DNA of 64,000 nt from Paenisporosarcina sp. OV554 (GTDB lineage Bacteria > Bacillota > Bacilli > Bacillales_A > Planococcaceae): NCBI RefSeq assembly GCF_003058165.1, contig NZ_QBUC01000005.1, forward strand, positions 62,001 to 126,000. Direction: 5' to 3'. Below are positions 50,770 through 60,647 of this stretch, piece after piece. The notes below the pieces were generated by a model, which saw nothing but the letters and a program-made list of their open reading frames with translations, was not told where the DNA came from and ran no database searches. Position numbers and translations under genes: made by a program. Every line of letters starts with the position of its first letter. The stretch's first letter is position 1.

Positions 50770-52305
50770 TTACAGTTGTCTGAATCCTCCCGTATTTGCT
50801 TTCACTTTTACTTCAGCATATTTTAATTCATTTGCTTCCTTCGAAAGTAGTGTCCCCAACCAACCACCGATGAAACCAAGCGGTACTGAAACTAGAGCGG
50901 GATTTGTTAATGGGAAGATTGGATTGCCTGTAATAATCGCAACTCCTTCAACAGGGTTCATCACACTAGGACTTATAGATACTAGGACGATAGCAGAAAC
51001 AAGTCCCGTTACCATTGAAGAAATAGCACCTGTCGTATTGAACTTGTTCCAGAAAATCGTGTATATGATAACTGGCAAGTTAGCACTCGCTGCTATACAA
51101 AATGCAAGAGACACTAGAAAAGCAACATTTAAACTTTGAGCAAATAAAGCCAAGATGATGGAGAAAACCGCTACACCTAGAGAAGCATAACGAGCAGCTA
51201 GCATTTGTTCTCTGTCAGTGGCCTTTCCTTTTTTAATAATTTGACCATAAATGTCATGTGCAAATGCTGAGGCACCAGATAGAACAAGTCCAGCTACAAC
51301 AGCTAAAATGGTTGCGAATGCCACTGCTGAAACAAAGGACATTAAGAGATCCCCACCAAGAGCTTGAGCTAATAGTGGAGCGGCCATGTTGCCAGCAGGA
51401 TTGGTCGACACAATCAAATCTTGTCCCACAAAAGCAGCCGCGCCAAACCCTAAAAAGATTGTCATTACATAGAAAATACCAACAATCCATGTCGCCCACA
51501 TAACCGAACTCCGTGCTGTTTTAGCGTCACGAACTGTAAAAAATCGCATTAATATATGCGGCAGTCCTGCTGTACCTAAAACGAGAGCAATCATAAGAGA
51601 AAGTGTATCTAGCGGCATCTTATATTTAACACCTGGATTTAAATAATCCGCCCCATGTGGCGTTGCTGTTTTCATAAATGTAAACATCTCTAAAATATTG
51701 AAATTGAATTCCATTAATACTAAAAATGAAATGATAACTGTACCAGTCATCAGTAAGACCGCTTTAATAATTTGCACCCAACTTGTTGCAGTCATACCTC
51801 CAAATAAAACATAAATCGTCATCATAATTCCTACTAATAAAACGGCAATCCAATATGGAATATCGAAAAGCAATTGTATTAAGGCACCCGCTCCAACCAA
51901 TTGTGCAATCATATAAAAAATAACTATAGTAATTGAACTTATTGCTGCACCTGCACGTACCTTTTTCGCATTGAACCTAGAGTTGATCATATCAGCTAAT
52001 GTATATTTCCCTAAATTTCGCAGCGGCTCTGCTACAATAAACAACACAACCAAGTAAGCTACTAAATATCCGATAGAAAACAAGAATCCATCAAACCCAT
52101 ATAATGCAATGGCTCCTGCTATTCCTAAGAAAGAAGCTGCTGATAAATAATCTCCCGCGATAGCAAGTCCGTTTTGCCAGCCAGTTAAACCTCCACCAGC
52201 TGTATAAAATTCACTGGTCGTATTTGTTTTCTTTGCTGCAAAGTATGTAACAACAAGCGTGATTCCGACAATGACAAGAAACATAGTTATTACTATAGGA
52301 TTCAT
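50770..52305 (-). CDS. actP: Cation/acetate symporter (SSS family, ActP/YwcA-like)
   Basis: A 511-residue sodium:solute symporter with about thirteen helices. SEFYTAGGGLTGWQNGLAIA and GDYLSAASFLGIAG near the N-terminus and the C-terminal GFIGGWLGTLLSKE fit the ActP branch (short-chain carboxylates such as acetate or pyruvate). The preceding DUF485 gene overlaps it by 4 nt (ATGA), the usual ywcB-ywcA arrangement. GGAGGAG precedes the ATG. Confidence 0.9.
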   Translation of the reverse strand: MNPIVITMFLVIVGITLVVTYFAAKKTNTTSEFYTAGGGLTGWQNGLAIAGDYLSAASFLGIAGAIALYGFDGFLFSIGYLVAYLVVLFIVAEPLRNLGKYTLADMINSRFNAKKVRAGAAISSITIVIFYMIAQLVGAGALIQLLFDIPYWIAVLLVGIMMTIYVLFGGMTATSWVQIIKAVLLMTGTVIISFLVLMEFNFNILEMFTFMKTATPHGADYLNPGVKYKMPLDTLSLMIALVLGTAGLPHILMRFFTVRDAKTARSSVMWATWIVGIFYVMTIFLGFGAAAFVGQDLIVSTNPAGNMAAPLLAQALGGDLLMSFVSAVAFATILAVVAGLVLSGASAFAHDIYGQIIKKGKATDREQMLAARYASLGVAVFSIILALFAQSLNVAFLVSLAFCIAASANLPVIIYTIFWNKFNTTGAISSMVTGLVSAIVLVSISPSVMNPVEGVAIITGNPIFPLTNPALVSVPLGFIGGWLGTLLSKEANELKYAEVKVKANTGGFRQL

Positions 52306-52682
52306 AAATTCTCCTCCTCTTTGTAATTAAATTCTTTAAGTGTTTCAGTTGCCATACCATCAAATTCCGCAGCCTTCTTCATGTAAATTGTTACAAGAAT
52401 CCATGTCATAACAAACAATCCCAGAGCATACACCCAACTCCACGAAATGTCTCCGATAAATGATGAATTTAACACATTTGTATATGAAATAATTAATGGA
52501 AAAAGAATATAAAGACCTAGAAACAGGATAGTGCTTGGAATTAAAAATCTTTTTTTCTTCTTCATAAGTGCTTTGAAATTTTGAGATTCTTCAATTGCCT
52601 TATAATTCGGAAGGTCTGGAAGTTCCGCGCGTGCCTTTCTTGTTTTCGGACGGCTTGCTATCTTTTCTACCAATTCATACAC
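52302..52682 (-). CDS. DUF485 membrane protein, symporter partner (YwcB-like)
   Basis: A 126-residue protein with two membrane helices (FLIPSTILFLGLYILFPLII and WSWVYALGLFVMTWILVTIY) in a DUF485 domain. Such proteins are almost always encoded before ActP-type symporters and presumably assist them. The start is either GTG at 52682 or TTG at 52673; AGAGG is better spaced for the TTG. Translationally coupled to actP. Confidence 0.87.
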   Translation of the reverse strand: MYELVEKIASRPKTRKARAELPDLPNYKAIEESQNFKALMKKKKRFLIPSTILFLGLYILFPLIISYTNVLNSSFIGDISWSWVYALGLFVMTWILVTIYMKKAAEFDGMATETLKEFNYKEEENL

Positions 52683-52794
52683 CTCTCTGTTTTTGTATTT
52701 TTCTGAATACTATTAAAATTAAAACAATATTATGTTAGAAAGTCAATCTATTATCTTCTAATCTATTATATTTTGAGTTTGATATTTTTTTAAC

Positions 52795-52826
52795 AAAAAA
52801 ACACATGCAAAAATCGCATGTGTTTT
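52795..52826 (-). terminator. Terminator of the VOC-like gene
   Basis: AAAACACATGC / GCATGTGTTTT stem 14 nt beyond the stop. Confidence 0.82.
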
Positions 52827-52839
52827 ACTAATTCTTCAG

Positions 52840-53523
52840 TTAGTCTATTTCTTTGACCTGAACATTTACTAAACGCTCTCGTTCATGTTTGCTTATTAAG
52901 AAAACGAGCTCACAATTTGACAATCTTATTGAACTTCCTGAAAGTGTAACATTTAAAAGCTTGCTCCATTCTTTTAAATAGGTAATTGGATCTTGCACAG
53001 CAATTGTACATTGTGATATTTGAAGACGTTCATTAATGGTTTTCAATGTTCCATCTTCTCTTAGACTTTGCATGCGCTCTTCAAACGGTTCTTCCCATTC
53101 AATAAAAAATGGAAATGGTAACTTATCCGAAACTACTTGCTGGATAAAAAGCATTTTCCATTTTCGAATAAATCCGGAAGAGGTTTCTCGCTCGGCATCT
53201 AACACACCAGAAGTGACCCATCCTTCACGATTTAATCTTTCATTTAGTTCCGTAATATTGTCTGTTCGTAGACAAATCGTTCCCCATCCTTCGCCATCAT
53301 CAAGATCGTGTAGCAAAAGATTCGTTAACGGATGATTCGCTTGTTTTGCGATGTTCATATGCTCTACAGATAAATATTCAATATAACTGTTTTTTGTATA
53401 GGTTAAAGCATTTACCGTTCCCCAATTTTTATGTTTACCACCGATTGATGTACCTTTATGTTCTTGTACAAGTAATTCCGGGGACTTTTCACTAAAATAC
53501 ACGACATGATCTAGTTCTATCAT
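52840..53523 (-). CDS. Glyoxalase-like VOC protein
   Basis: A 227-residue protein with the glyoxalase-3 style start IELDHVVYF, then HKNWGTVNALTYTKNSYIEYL and a long second half (FIEWEEPFEERMQSL). The pattern matches the two-module VOC proteins found in many bacilli with no known substrate. The ATG at 53523 lies 7 nt after GGAGG; a GTG two codons earlier is too close. Monocistronic. Confidence 0.78.
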   Translation of the reverse strand: MIELDHVVYFSEKSPELLVQEHKGTSIGGKHKNWGTVNALTYTKNSYIEYLSVEHMNIAKQANHPLTNLLLHDLDDGEGWGTICLRTDNITELNERLNREGWVTSGVLDAERETSSGFIRKWKMLFIQQVVSDKLPFPFFIEWEEPFEERMQSLREDGTLKTINERLQISQCTIAVQDPITYLKEWSKLLNVTLSGSSIRLSNCELVFLISKHERERLVNVQVKEID

Positions 53524-53601
53524 ATACACCCCTCCTCACTTACATTATGGGGAGCTAAGAATGAATGTGCAATTATTGAATTTGTTAAGGAGATATATAT
53601 A

Positions 53602-53631
53602 AAAACCCACAGTTTATTTAACTGTGGGTTT
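53602..53631 (-). terminator. putP terminator
   Basis: AAACCCACAGTT / AACTGTGGGTTT perfect stem next to the putP stop. Confidence 0.82.
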
Positions 53632-53636
53632 GAATC

Positions 53637-55121
53637 TTATCTGTCTCTTTTTAATAATTCCATTGTTTCATCAAATTCACGATCGATTTCTGCATTCTTA
53701 CGGTACGTAATTAGACTTACGACAACCGCAACGATTAAACAGAGAACAAATCCTGGAACAATTTCATAAATTAAGCCTTTAAGGGTTTCATTATTCCCCC
53801 AAATAACCACTGTAGTTGCTCCAACGACCATTCCTGATAAAGCGCCCCAAGTAGTAAGCTTTCTCCAGAATAGTGATAGCAAAATAACAGGCCCGAAAGC
53901 AGCACCAAAACCAGCCCAAGCATATGCAACTAAATCTAAGATAGTCGTGCTTTGTTCCCATGCAATAAACATAGCAATCACTGATACAAGCAGTACTGCA
54001 AGACGGCCCAGCAACACAAAATGCTTATCTGAACCATCTTTGTTAATAACAGCTTTGTACAAATCTTCAATCAAGGCTGAAGAAGTAACGATTAATTGAG
54101 AAGAAATCGTGCTCATAACTGCAGCAAGTACAGCTGCCAACATAATACCTGCGATAAATGGATGGAAAATAACTTGTCCTAATGCAATAAAGACTGCCTC
54201 AGGGTCACCCAATGTTTCACCAGCATTTTGCTGATAGTAAGCGATTCCAATTAAACCTGTCGCAATGGCTCCAGCCAAACTTAAGGCCATCCAACCAATC
54301 CCGATACGACGTGCTTGTTTTGTTTCTTTTACAGAACTGATTGCCATAAAGCGAACAATGATATGTGGCTGGCCAAAGTAGCCAAGACCCCAAGCAATAG
54401 CAGAAATGACACCTAATCCAGTTGCTCCTTCAAGCAAGCTCAAGCGTGACGGATCAACAGAACGAATGCTTTCTGCTGCGCCGTCGAAGCCGCCCACCAT
54501 AAATAATCCGATAGTAGGTACCAAAATCAACGCCAAGAACATAATTAGTCCCTGTACAACGTCTGTGTAACTTACTGCAAGGAATCCACCAAACAGTGTA
54601 TAGGCTATAACTACTGCCGATACAATCAAAAGACCTGTATGATAGTCTAAACCGAATGACTCGTCAAAGAAGACGCCACCCGCTACCATTCCTGACGATA
54701 CATAGAACGTAAAGAATACCAAAATGATGATACCAGAAACGACACGCAATAAACGTGAAGTATCTTTCAAGCGGTTTTCCAAGAAACTTGGAATTGTAAT
54801 GGAATCATTCGAAACTTGTGAATACACACGTAAACGTGGTGCAACTAGCAACCAGTTTAAATAAGCTCCTGCTGTTAAACCAACAGCTATCCAAGCTTCT
54901 ACTAAACCTGTTGCATAGATTGCTCCTGGTAAACCCATCAATAACCAACCTGACATGTCTGCTGCTCCAGCACTTAACGCTGTAACCATGGGACCTAAAG
55001 AACGTCCACCTAACATATAATCCGTTAAGTTAGCTGTTTTTCGGTAAGAATAATAACCAATATAAAGCATTGCAGCCATATAGATAATTATAGCAATTAA
55101 TTGATATACATAATCAGACAT
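53637..55121 (-). CDS. putP: Sodium/proline symporter PutP
   Basis: A 494-residue SSS-family symporter with thirteen predicted helices. Na+-site region LTDYMLGGRSLGPMVTALSA and GAADMSGWLLMGLPGAIY, then GYFGQPHIIVRFMAI, are strongly PutP-like. Imports proline as nutrient or osmolyte; in B. subtilis the paralogs PutP and OpuE divide these roles and the sequence alone does not decide. AAGGAGG precedes the ATG; monocistronic. Confidence 0.92.
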   Translation of the reverse strand: MSDYVYQLIAIIIYMAAMLYIGYYSYRKTANLTDYMLGGRSLGPMVTALSAGAADMSGWLLMGLPGAIYATGLVEAWIAVGLTAGAYLNWLLVAPRLRVYSQVSNDSITIPSFLENRLKDTSRLLRVVSGIIILVFFTFYVSSGMVAGGVFFDESFGLDYHTGLLIVSAVVIAYTLFGGFLAVSYTDVVQGLIMFLALILVPTIGLFMVGGFDGAAESIRSVDPSRLSLLEGATGLGVISAIAWGLGYFGQPHIIVRFMAISSVKETKQARRIGIGWMALSLAGAIATGLIGIAYYQQNAGETLGDPEAVFIALGQVIFHPFIAGIMLAAVLAAVMSTISSQLIVTSSALIEDLYKAVINKDGSDKHFVLLGRLAVLLVSVIAMFIAWEQSTTILDLVAYAWAGFGAAFGPVILLSLFWRKLTTWGALSGMVVGATTVVIWGNNETLKGLIYEIVPGFVLCLIVAVVVSLITYRKNAEIDREFDETMELLKRDR

Positions 55122-55273
55122 ATTTGTTCCTCCTTGAATGTTTTGAGTATTTCTACTTCATCATAACAAACAAACATCAGAAGAACGAGCATATTTTTTC
55201 GATATTTCTCTACTAAAACGCATAATTACCAACGTTTAACAGCTTTTTGCTATTTCCCGGGAAATATGTCGAA

Positions 55274-56908
55274 TTATGTTGTGGGTATTTTATCTTTAGA
55301 CATTTCCCTTAGTAGATACTTTTGGATTTTACCCGATGCTGTCATTGGATATGATTTGATAAATTCGATATAGCGCGGTATTTTATGATGTGAAATTTTC
55401 CCTTTACAATATGCTCGAATTTCTTCTTCACTTAGTCTTACCCCATCTTTAGCAATTATCCAAGCCATTAGCTCTTCCCCATACTTTGGATCAGGAACTC
55501 CAACTACTTGAACATCTTGAATGTTGGGGTGCTGATATAGGAATTCTTCAATTTCACGAGGATAGACATTTTCTCCACCACGAATGACCATATCTTTTAT
55601 TCTTCCAGTAATTTCGATATATCCTTCGCTATCCAAAATCGCGATATCCCCTGTATGAAGCCATCCTTCATTGTCAATTGCAGCGTGTGTAGCTGCTTCA
55701 TTTTTGTAGTAACCTTTCATGATGTGATAGCCACGTGTACACAATTCACCTGGTGTTCCAATAGGTAACTCTTCATTAGTAACAGGATCAATAATTTTCA
55801 CTTCCACGTGTGGATGTGGTTTTCCAACTGTTGCTACTCGTTTTTCAATAGCATCATCTGATTGCGTTTGTGTAATAACAGGCGATGCTTCAGTTTGTCC
55901 ATAACAAATAGTTATTTCACTTACTCCCATGTCGTCGATAACTTTTTTCATTACCTCAATTGGACAGGGAGAACCTGCCATAATTCCTGTGCGTAGTGAC
56001 GATGTATCATATTTTTTATAATCTGGATGATTTAATTCGGCAATAAACATAGTTGGTACTCCGTGAAGTCCGGTACATTTTTCATCTTGCACAGCTTGAA
56101 GAACGCGTTTCGGATCAAATTGTTCCAGTAATACCATTGTTGTACCATGAGTAACTGCTGCTAACGTCCCTAATACACAACCAAAGCAATGGAAAAAAGG
56201 TACAGGAATGCATAACCGGTCTTGTGGTGTTAACTTCATAAAATCACCAATGATTTGCCCGTTGTTGACGACGTTCATATGTGTAAGCATGACGCCTTTC
56301 GGAAAGCCAGTAGTACCCGATGTATATTGAATATTAATGACGTCATCCACATGCAATAAGTCCAATCTTTCATCAAGCTCTTCATCCGTAATTTTAGATG
56401 CATGTGTTTCAAATTCTCGCCAAGTATAAATACCTGGATATTCGTTTTCACTCATTACAATAACGCGTTTTAGAAAAGGTAAATGTTCCGATTGTATATT
56501 TCCCTTTACCGAAGTCTGCACTTCTGGGCACACCGCATTAATTACATCTATATATGAAGTACCTTTAAATTCTTCACCTAAAATAAGAGTTGTTGCATCC
56601 GATTGATCCAACAAATATTCGAGTTCTTTTTCTTGGTAATTGGTATTTACCGTGACTAGAACAGCACCCATTTTACCTGTCGCAAATTGACTTAGTAACC
56701 ATTCACGTTTGTTGTCTGACCAAATAGCCACGTGTTCACCTTTTGCAATCCCCATCCCCATGAAGGCCTTCGCTAAGTGATCCGTTTCTTGGTCAAATTG
56801 CTCATATGTTTTGCGAATATTATGTTCTGGATATACGTACGCTTCTGTAGTCGGATAGCTTTTGGCTATTTCTCTAACTACCGTGCCGACTGTTTGTTGG
56901 ATTAACAT
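55274..56908 (-). CDS. Acyl-CoA synthetase (AMP-binding family, YngI-like)
   Basis: A 544-residue adenylate-forming ligase: P-loop YTSGTTGFPKGVMLTH, CYGQTEASPV, GWLHTGDIA and the C-terminal lysine in SGKIQKYLL. It activates a fatty or related carboxylic acid to its CoA ester via an acyl-adenylate; chain length cannot be told. Similar in size to B. subtilis YngI. ATG at 56908 follows AGGGGG. A TGCAAATGA palindrome lies between this gene and the divergent rib operon. Confidence 0.87.
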   Translation of the reverse strand: MLIQQTVGTVVREIAKSYPTTEAYVYPEHNIRKTYEQFDQETDHLAKAFMGMGIAKGEHVAIWSDNKREWLLSQFATGKMGAVLVTVNTNYQEKELEYLLDQSDATTLILGEEFKGTSYIDVINAVCPEVQTSVKGNIQSEHLPFLKRVIVMSENEYPGIYTWREFETHASKITDEELDERLDLLHVDDVINIQYTSGTTGFPKGVMLTHMNVVNNGQIIGDFMKLTPQDRLCIPVPFFHCFGCVLGTLAAVTHGTTMVLLEQFDPKRVLQAVQDEKCTGLHGVPTMFIAELNHPDYKKYDTSSLRTGIMAGSPCPIEVMKKVIDDMGVSEITICYGQTEASPVITQTQSDDAIEKRVATVGKPHPHVEVKIIDPVTNEELPIGTPGELCTRGYHIMKGYYKNEAATHAAIDNEGWLHTGDIAILDSEGYIEITGRIKDMVIRGGENVYPREIEEFLYQHPNIQDVQVVGVPDPKYGEELMAWIIAKDGVRLSEEEIRAYCKGKISHHKIPRYIEFIKSYPMTASGKIQKYLLREMSKDKIPTT

Positions 56909-57034
56909 AAAAAATTCCCCCTTTGCGATATTCATGAACAATCTAATGTTATCACAAAATTCAGACGAATTGTATGGGCTTAATCATCTTTATATCACTG
57001 AAAAACATCTGCAAAATCGGAAAGTGGGGTATTG

Positions 57035-57057
57035 TGCAAATGAATTTATCATTTGCA
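57035..57057. promoter_or_regulatory. Perfect 9-bp-arm palindrome between acyl-CoA ligase and rib operon
   Basis: TGCAAATGA-ATTTA-TCATTTGCA. The symmetry resembles FadR-type (TetR) operators TGAATGA...TCATTCA of fatty-acid degradation genes, which would suit the ligase. Assignment is an inference. Confidence 0.5.
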
Positions 57058-57098
57058 TACAATTGTGCTACTATTAAAAAGACAAATAGTCACTTATA

Positions 57099-57236
57099 TT
57101 CTTCGGGGCAAGGTGAAATTCCTTACCGGCGGTGAGCAAATGAAAATTTGTAAGTCCGTGACCCGGTACTTGAAAAAGTAGCGGTGGAGTTGGTGCAAAT
57201 CCAACACCGACAGTATAGTCTGGATGGGAGAAGAAT
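57099..57236 (+). ncRNA. FMN riboswitch (RFN element)
   Basis: Classic conserved blocks in order: TTCGGGGCAAGGTGAAATTC, CCGGCGGT, GTCCGTGACCCG, GCGGTGGAGTTGGTGCAAAT, CCGACAGTATAGTCTGGATG and GAGAAGA. It binds FMN and shuts down the rib operon. The paired ends and the six-helix junction order fit the family. The leader between it and ribE is unusually long, about 415 nt, with a terminator-like hairpin inside. Confidence 0.97.
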
Positions 57237-57365
57237 AAAAAGAGGTTTTTTTGTTATGCTCACTAACCACTTCATTTAAAATATAGTCGAGCATTTACAC
57301 ATTCCATTTAAATTGCTTCTGTCTCATTAATACTTACATCTAATACTTACCGTTAAATTCTGGCT

Positions 57366-57396
57366 TTCTCGCTTTTGCGAGGAGATTTTTTGTCAT
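57366..57396 (+). terminator. Riboswitch-associated terminator candidate
   Basis: TCTCGC-tttt-GCGAGgAGA stem followed by TTTTTT, 130 nt after the FMN aptamer. The rest of 57.24-57.65 kb shows no gene, and no ribD-like text. Confidence 0.6.
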
Positions 57397-57652
57397 GGTT
57401 TAGATGTCATTTCATTAACGAGAACGAGGTACTTCTATATTTCCCTTTCCTTACCACCCGTTTGCCCCATGGTGGAAAAAAACCAAAACCTATTCACTCT
57501 AGCTCGACCTTTTCAACATAAGCAGTTTCAAAAACGACGGATTTATTTTGTCGTTGGATTAATCATGTAACTGCAAAACAAATTCTATAATTACCAAAAT
57601 TCAGGCTTTGATGTTCGCATTAATGCTCTTTTCAGTCAGGAGGATAAAGAAT

Positions 57653-58282
57653 TTGTTCACGGGTATCATTGAAGAAATCGGCACTGTTAAATCCATTCAA
57701 CGAAAACCACACGCACTCGAATTAACCATTCGAGCAAAAACGGTTTTAGATGATGTAAATAGAGGCGATAGTATATCAGTTAATGGCGTTTGTTTAACAG
57801 TTTCTTCGTTTACAAAAGATTTGTTTGTAGTAGATGTTATACCGGAAACCTTTAAATCCACTACATTAGCACAATTATCGTCCAACTCACGTGTCAATTT
57901 AGAGCGTGCCATGTCTGCTAATGGGCGTTTCGGCGGTCACTTTGTTAGTGGACATATCGATGGCATTGGTGTCATTAGGTCCATCAGAAAAGAAACCAAT
58001 GCCATTACCAAAAAGATTGAATTAGAGCCTAGTCTAATGAAATACATGATGTTAAAAGGCTCTGTTGCAGTCGATGGGACATCTCTTACTATTTTTCATG
58101 TTGATCGATCATCGATTTCTATTTCCTTAATTCCTACAACACAAATTGATTCACTACTTGGAGACAAAGGTATTGGAGACAAAGTAAATATTGAATGTGA
58201 CATGCTCGCTAAATATACAGAGCGCATTCACTTATCTAAATCCAACATGTCAAAAGAATGGTTATCAGAACACGGATTTTAA
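57653..58282 (+). CDS. ribE: Riboflavin synthase alpha chain
   Basis: A 209-residue riboflavin synthase (dismutates two lumazines into riboflavin plus pyrimidine). Duplicated barrel: FTGIIEEIGTV in the first, GSISVNGVCLTV-like DSISVNGVCLT, GRFGGHFVSGHIDG, and GSVAVDGTSLTIF in the second. Start is the TTG at 57653 after AGGAGG; upstream frames lack a site. First gene of the riboswitch-controlled operon, since ribD is absent. Confidence 0.94.
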   Translation: MFTGIIEEIGTVKSIQRKPHALELTIRAKTVLDDVNRGDSISVNGVCLTVSSFTKDLFVVDVIPETFKSTTLAQLSSNSRVNLERAMSANGRFGGHFVSGHIDGIGVIRSIRKETNAITKKIELEPSLMKYMMLKGSVAVDGTSLTIFHVDRSSISISLIPTTQIDSLLGDKGIGDKVNIECDMLAKYTERIHLSKSNMSKEWLSEHGF

Positions 58283-58297
58283 ATAGGAGGTTTCTTG

Positions 58298-59491
58298 ATG
58301 TTTTATACAGTAGAAAAAGCAGTTGAAGCATTGGCAAAAGGACAAGCCATTATTGTAGTGGATGATGAAGACCGTGAAAATGAGGGTGACTTTATTGCTC
58401 TTGCAGAATTTGCCACTCCAGAAATCATCAATTTAATGGCCACTGAAGGTAAAGGCTTAATTTGTGTACCAGTAGCTGAGGAAATTGCTCAGCAGCTCCA
58501 GTTCGGTTTAATGACAGACCAAAATACAGACCCTTATGGGACAGCTTTCACCATCAGTGTAGATCACAAGGATACAACGACTGGCATTAGTGCATTTGAA
58601 CGTTCTCATACGATTCTTCAAATGATAAACAGTGAATCGAAAGCGACTGATTTTAAACGCCCTGGCCATGTTTTCCCTTTGATTGCAAAAAAAGGCGGCG
58701 TATTGAAGCGTGCAGGACATACAGAAGCAGCTGTTGATTTAGCCTTATTAGCAGGATCTTCTCCAGCAGGCGTCATTTGTGAAATTATGAATGAAGATGG
58801 TTCTATGGCCAGACTCGATGACCTCGTGATAATTGCTGAACGATTAAATATCGGCATCTTAACTATCGCTGAATTAATTGCTTACAAACAAAAGAATGAA
58901 AAATTAATTACACGTGAAGTTGAAATTCTTTTACCAACTGAATATGGTGATTTTCAAGTGGTTGGTTACACGGAAACGTTGACAGGCAAAGAACATATTG
59001 CCCTCATTAAAGGTCAGATTTCAACCGACACACCTATTCTCACTCGTGTTCATTCAGAATGTTTAACTGGGGATGTTTTTGCTTCTCGGAAATGTGATTG
59101 TGGTGCACAACTTCATTCATCATTAAAACAAATTGAAGAAGCAGGCTCCGGCGTCTTAGTTTATTTGCGACAAGAAGGTCGTGGAATTGGCTTAATGAAC
59201 AAACTAAAAGCATATGCTCTCCAAGATAAGGGCTTAGATACTGTAGAAGCCAATCAACAGCTTGGCTTTGCAGATGACCTACGTGAATACGGCATTGGAG
59301 CACAAATTTTACGAGATTTAGGAATAGGTAAAATGAAACTCTTGACTAATAACCCTAGAAAAATTGCTGGTATAGATGGTTATGGATTAGAAGTAACTGA
59401 GCGCGTAGCAATTGAAATTCCATCACATACAGACAATGAAAATTATATGAAAACTAAAAAAACGAAACTTGGGCATTTCCTAAGTTTATAG
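58298..59491 (+). CDS. ribBA: Bifunctional DHBP synthase / GTP cyclohydrolase II RibBA
   Basis: A 397-residue fusion. The N-terminal half (about 1-200) makes 3,4-dihydroxy-2-butanone 4-phosphate ([21 protein letters not shown]); the C-terminal half opens GTP (zinc ligands in [15 protein letters not shown], catalytic RQEGRGIGL). The 5' and 3' halves look complete. ATG at 58298 has AGGAGG 7 nt before it. Fifteen nt after ribE. Confidence 0.96.
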   Translation: MFYTVEKAVEALAKGQAIIVVDDEDRENEGDFIALAEFATPEIINLMATEGKGLICVPVAEEIAQQLQFGLMTDQNTDPYGTAFTISVDHKDTTTGISAFERSHTILQMINSESKATDFKRPGHVFPLIAKKGGVLKRAGHTEAAVDLALLAGSSPAGVICEIMNEDGSMARLDDLVIIAERLNIGILTIAELIAYKQKNEKLITREVEILLPTEYGDFQVVGYTETLTGKEHIALIKGQISTDTPILTRVHSECLTGDVFASRKCDCGAQLHSSLKQIEEAGSGVLVYLRQEGRGIGLMNKLKAYALQDKGLDTVEANQQLGFADDLREYGIGAQILRDLGIGKMKLLTNNPRKIAGIDGYGLEVTERVAIEIPSHTDNENYMKTKKTKLGHFLSL

Positions 59492-59503
59492 AGGAGCTTA
59501 TAC

Positions 59504-59971
59504 ATGACTACACATTTAGAAGGCTATTTAATTGGATCCGAACTGAAAGTTGGAATTGTCGTTGGACGTTTCAATGAATTCATTACAAGTAAACTTTTAG
59601 GTGGAGCCGAAGACGCTCTTAAAAGACATGGTGTGGATGATGCAAATGTAACAATTGCATGGGTGCCAGGCGCATTTGAGATTCCACTTGTAGCTAAACA
59701 AATGGCTGCGTCAAAAAAATACGATGCCGTCATTACCCTTGGTACTGTAATCCGTGGTTCGACGCCACACTTTGATTTTGTATGTAATGAAGCTGCAAAA
59801 GGTGTTGCCAATGCAGGATATCAACACGATATCCCAGTAATTTTCGGCGTGTTAACGACAGACACGATTGAACAAGCAATCGAACGTGCAGGAACAAAAG
59901 CTGGTAATAAAGGCTGGGAATCTGCAACTAATGCAATTGAGATGGCTAATTTAATGAAAAAACTAGTTTAA
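59504..59971 (+). CDS. ribH: 6,7-dimethyl-8-ribityllumazine synthase
   Basis: A 155-residue lumazine synthase, forming the icosahedral capsid that condenses the pyrimidine with [51 protein letters not shown] and [17 protein letters not shown] are canonical. GAGGAG precedes the ATG, 12 nt after ribBA. Last gene of the operon, ended by a terminator. Confidence 0.96.
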   Translation: MTTHLEGYLIGSELKVGIVVGRFNEFITSKLLGGAEDALKRHGVDDANVTIAWVPGAFEIPLVAKQMAASKKYDAVITLGTVIRGSTPHFDFVCNEAAKGVANAGYQHDIPVIFGVLTTDTIEQAIERAGTKAGNKGWESATNAIEMANLMKKLV

Positions 59972-59978
59972 TCTCTGG

Positions 59979-60007
59979 CCCTGAAGCATATTGCTTCAGG
60001 GTTTTTT
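59979..60007 (+). terminator. rib operon terminator
   Basis: CCCTGAAGCA / TGCTTCAGGG perfect stem with T6. Confidence 0.88.
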
Positions 60008-60056
60008 ATCGTATACTTTTAAAAAGAAGAATGATTAGTAAAGGAGTGACTGGAAG

Positions 60057-60587
60057 ATGAAAATGGTATATCTCGTTCGCCATTGTTCAGCGACAGGACA
60101 AGAACGCGACGCCAGATTAACCGAATTGGGGCATCAACAAGCTGTAGAGTTAGCCTCCTTTTTCAAAGACATAAAGATTGATCACATCATTTCCAGTCCA
60201 TTTGCACGTGCTCAACATTCCATACAACCAACAGCTCAATTAAAAAACATTTCAATCACGATTGATGAGAATTTGGCTGAAAGAACATTAAGCACGTCTG
60301 ATTTACCCAATTGGCTAGAGCTTCTTGAAGAAACATTTACAGATTTCGACTTGAAACTTGATGGTGGCGAATCAAGTCGTGAAGCCACTAACCGTGCCCT
60401 TAAAGTTGTAAACGAATCACCAAACAATTGTGTGCTCGTCACACATGGTAATCTAATGAGTTTGGTTCTGAAACACTTTGATGATTCAGTTGGTTTTCAA
60501 GAATGGAAATCACTAAGCAATCCAGACGTTTTTTCGCTTACCATTGTTAATAACAAAAGCACCATTGAACAACTATGGGAAATTTGA
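60057..60587 (+). CDS. Histidine-phosphatase-superfamily protein
   Basis: A 176-residue phosphoglycerate-mutase-like protein. Catalytic LVRHCSATG near residue 5 has Cys where RHG is normal; the second histidine is in VTHGNLMS, and an acid lies in LAERTLST. Conserved SSPFARAQHS supplies another Arg. Broad phosphatase with unknown substrate. GGAG precedes the ATG. Confidence 0.82.
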   Translation: MKMVYLVRHCSATGQERDARLTELGHQQAVELASFFKDIKIDHIISSPFARAQHSIQPTAQLKNISITIDENLAERTLSTSDLPNWLELLEETFTDFDLKLDGGESSREATNRALKVVNESPNNCVLVTHGNLMSLVLKHFDDSVGFQEWKSLSNPDVFSLTIVNNKSTIEQLWEI

Positions 60588-60589
60588 TT

Positions 60590-60617
60590 AAGCCTCTCGG
60601 ATGAAGAGAGGCTTTTT
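60590..60617 (+). terminator. Intrinsic terminator
   Basis: AAGCCTCTC / GAGAGGCTT stem followed by TTTT right after the phosphatase stop. Confidence 0.85.
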
Positions 60618-60647
60618 AGTTTAAAGCGATGTGAGTTGATTGGGTTT

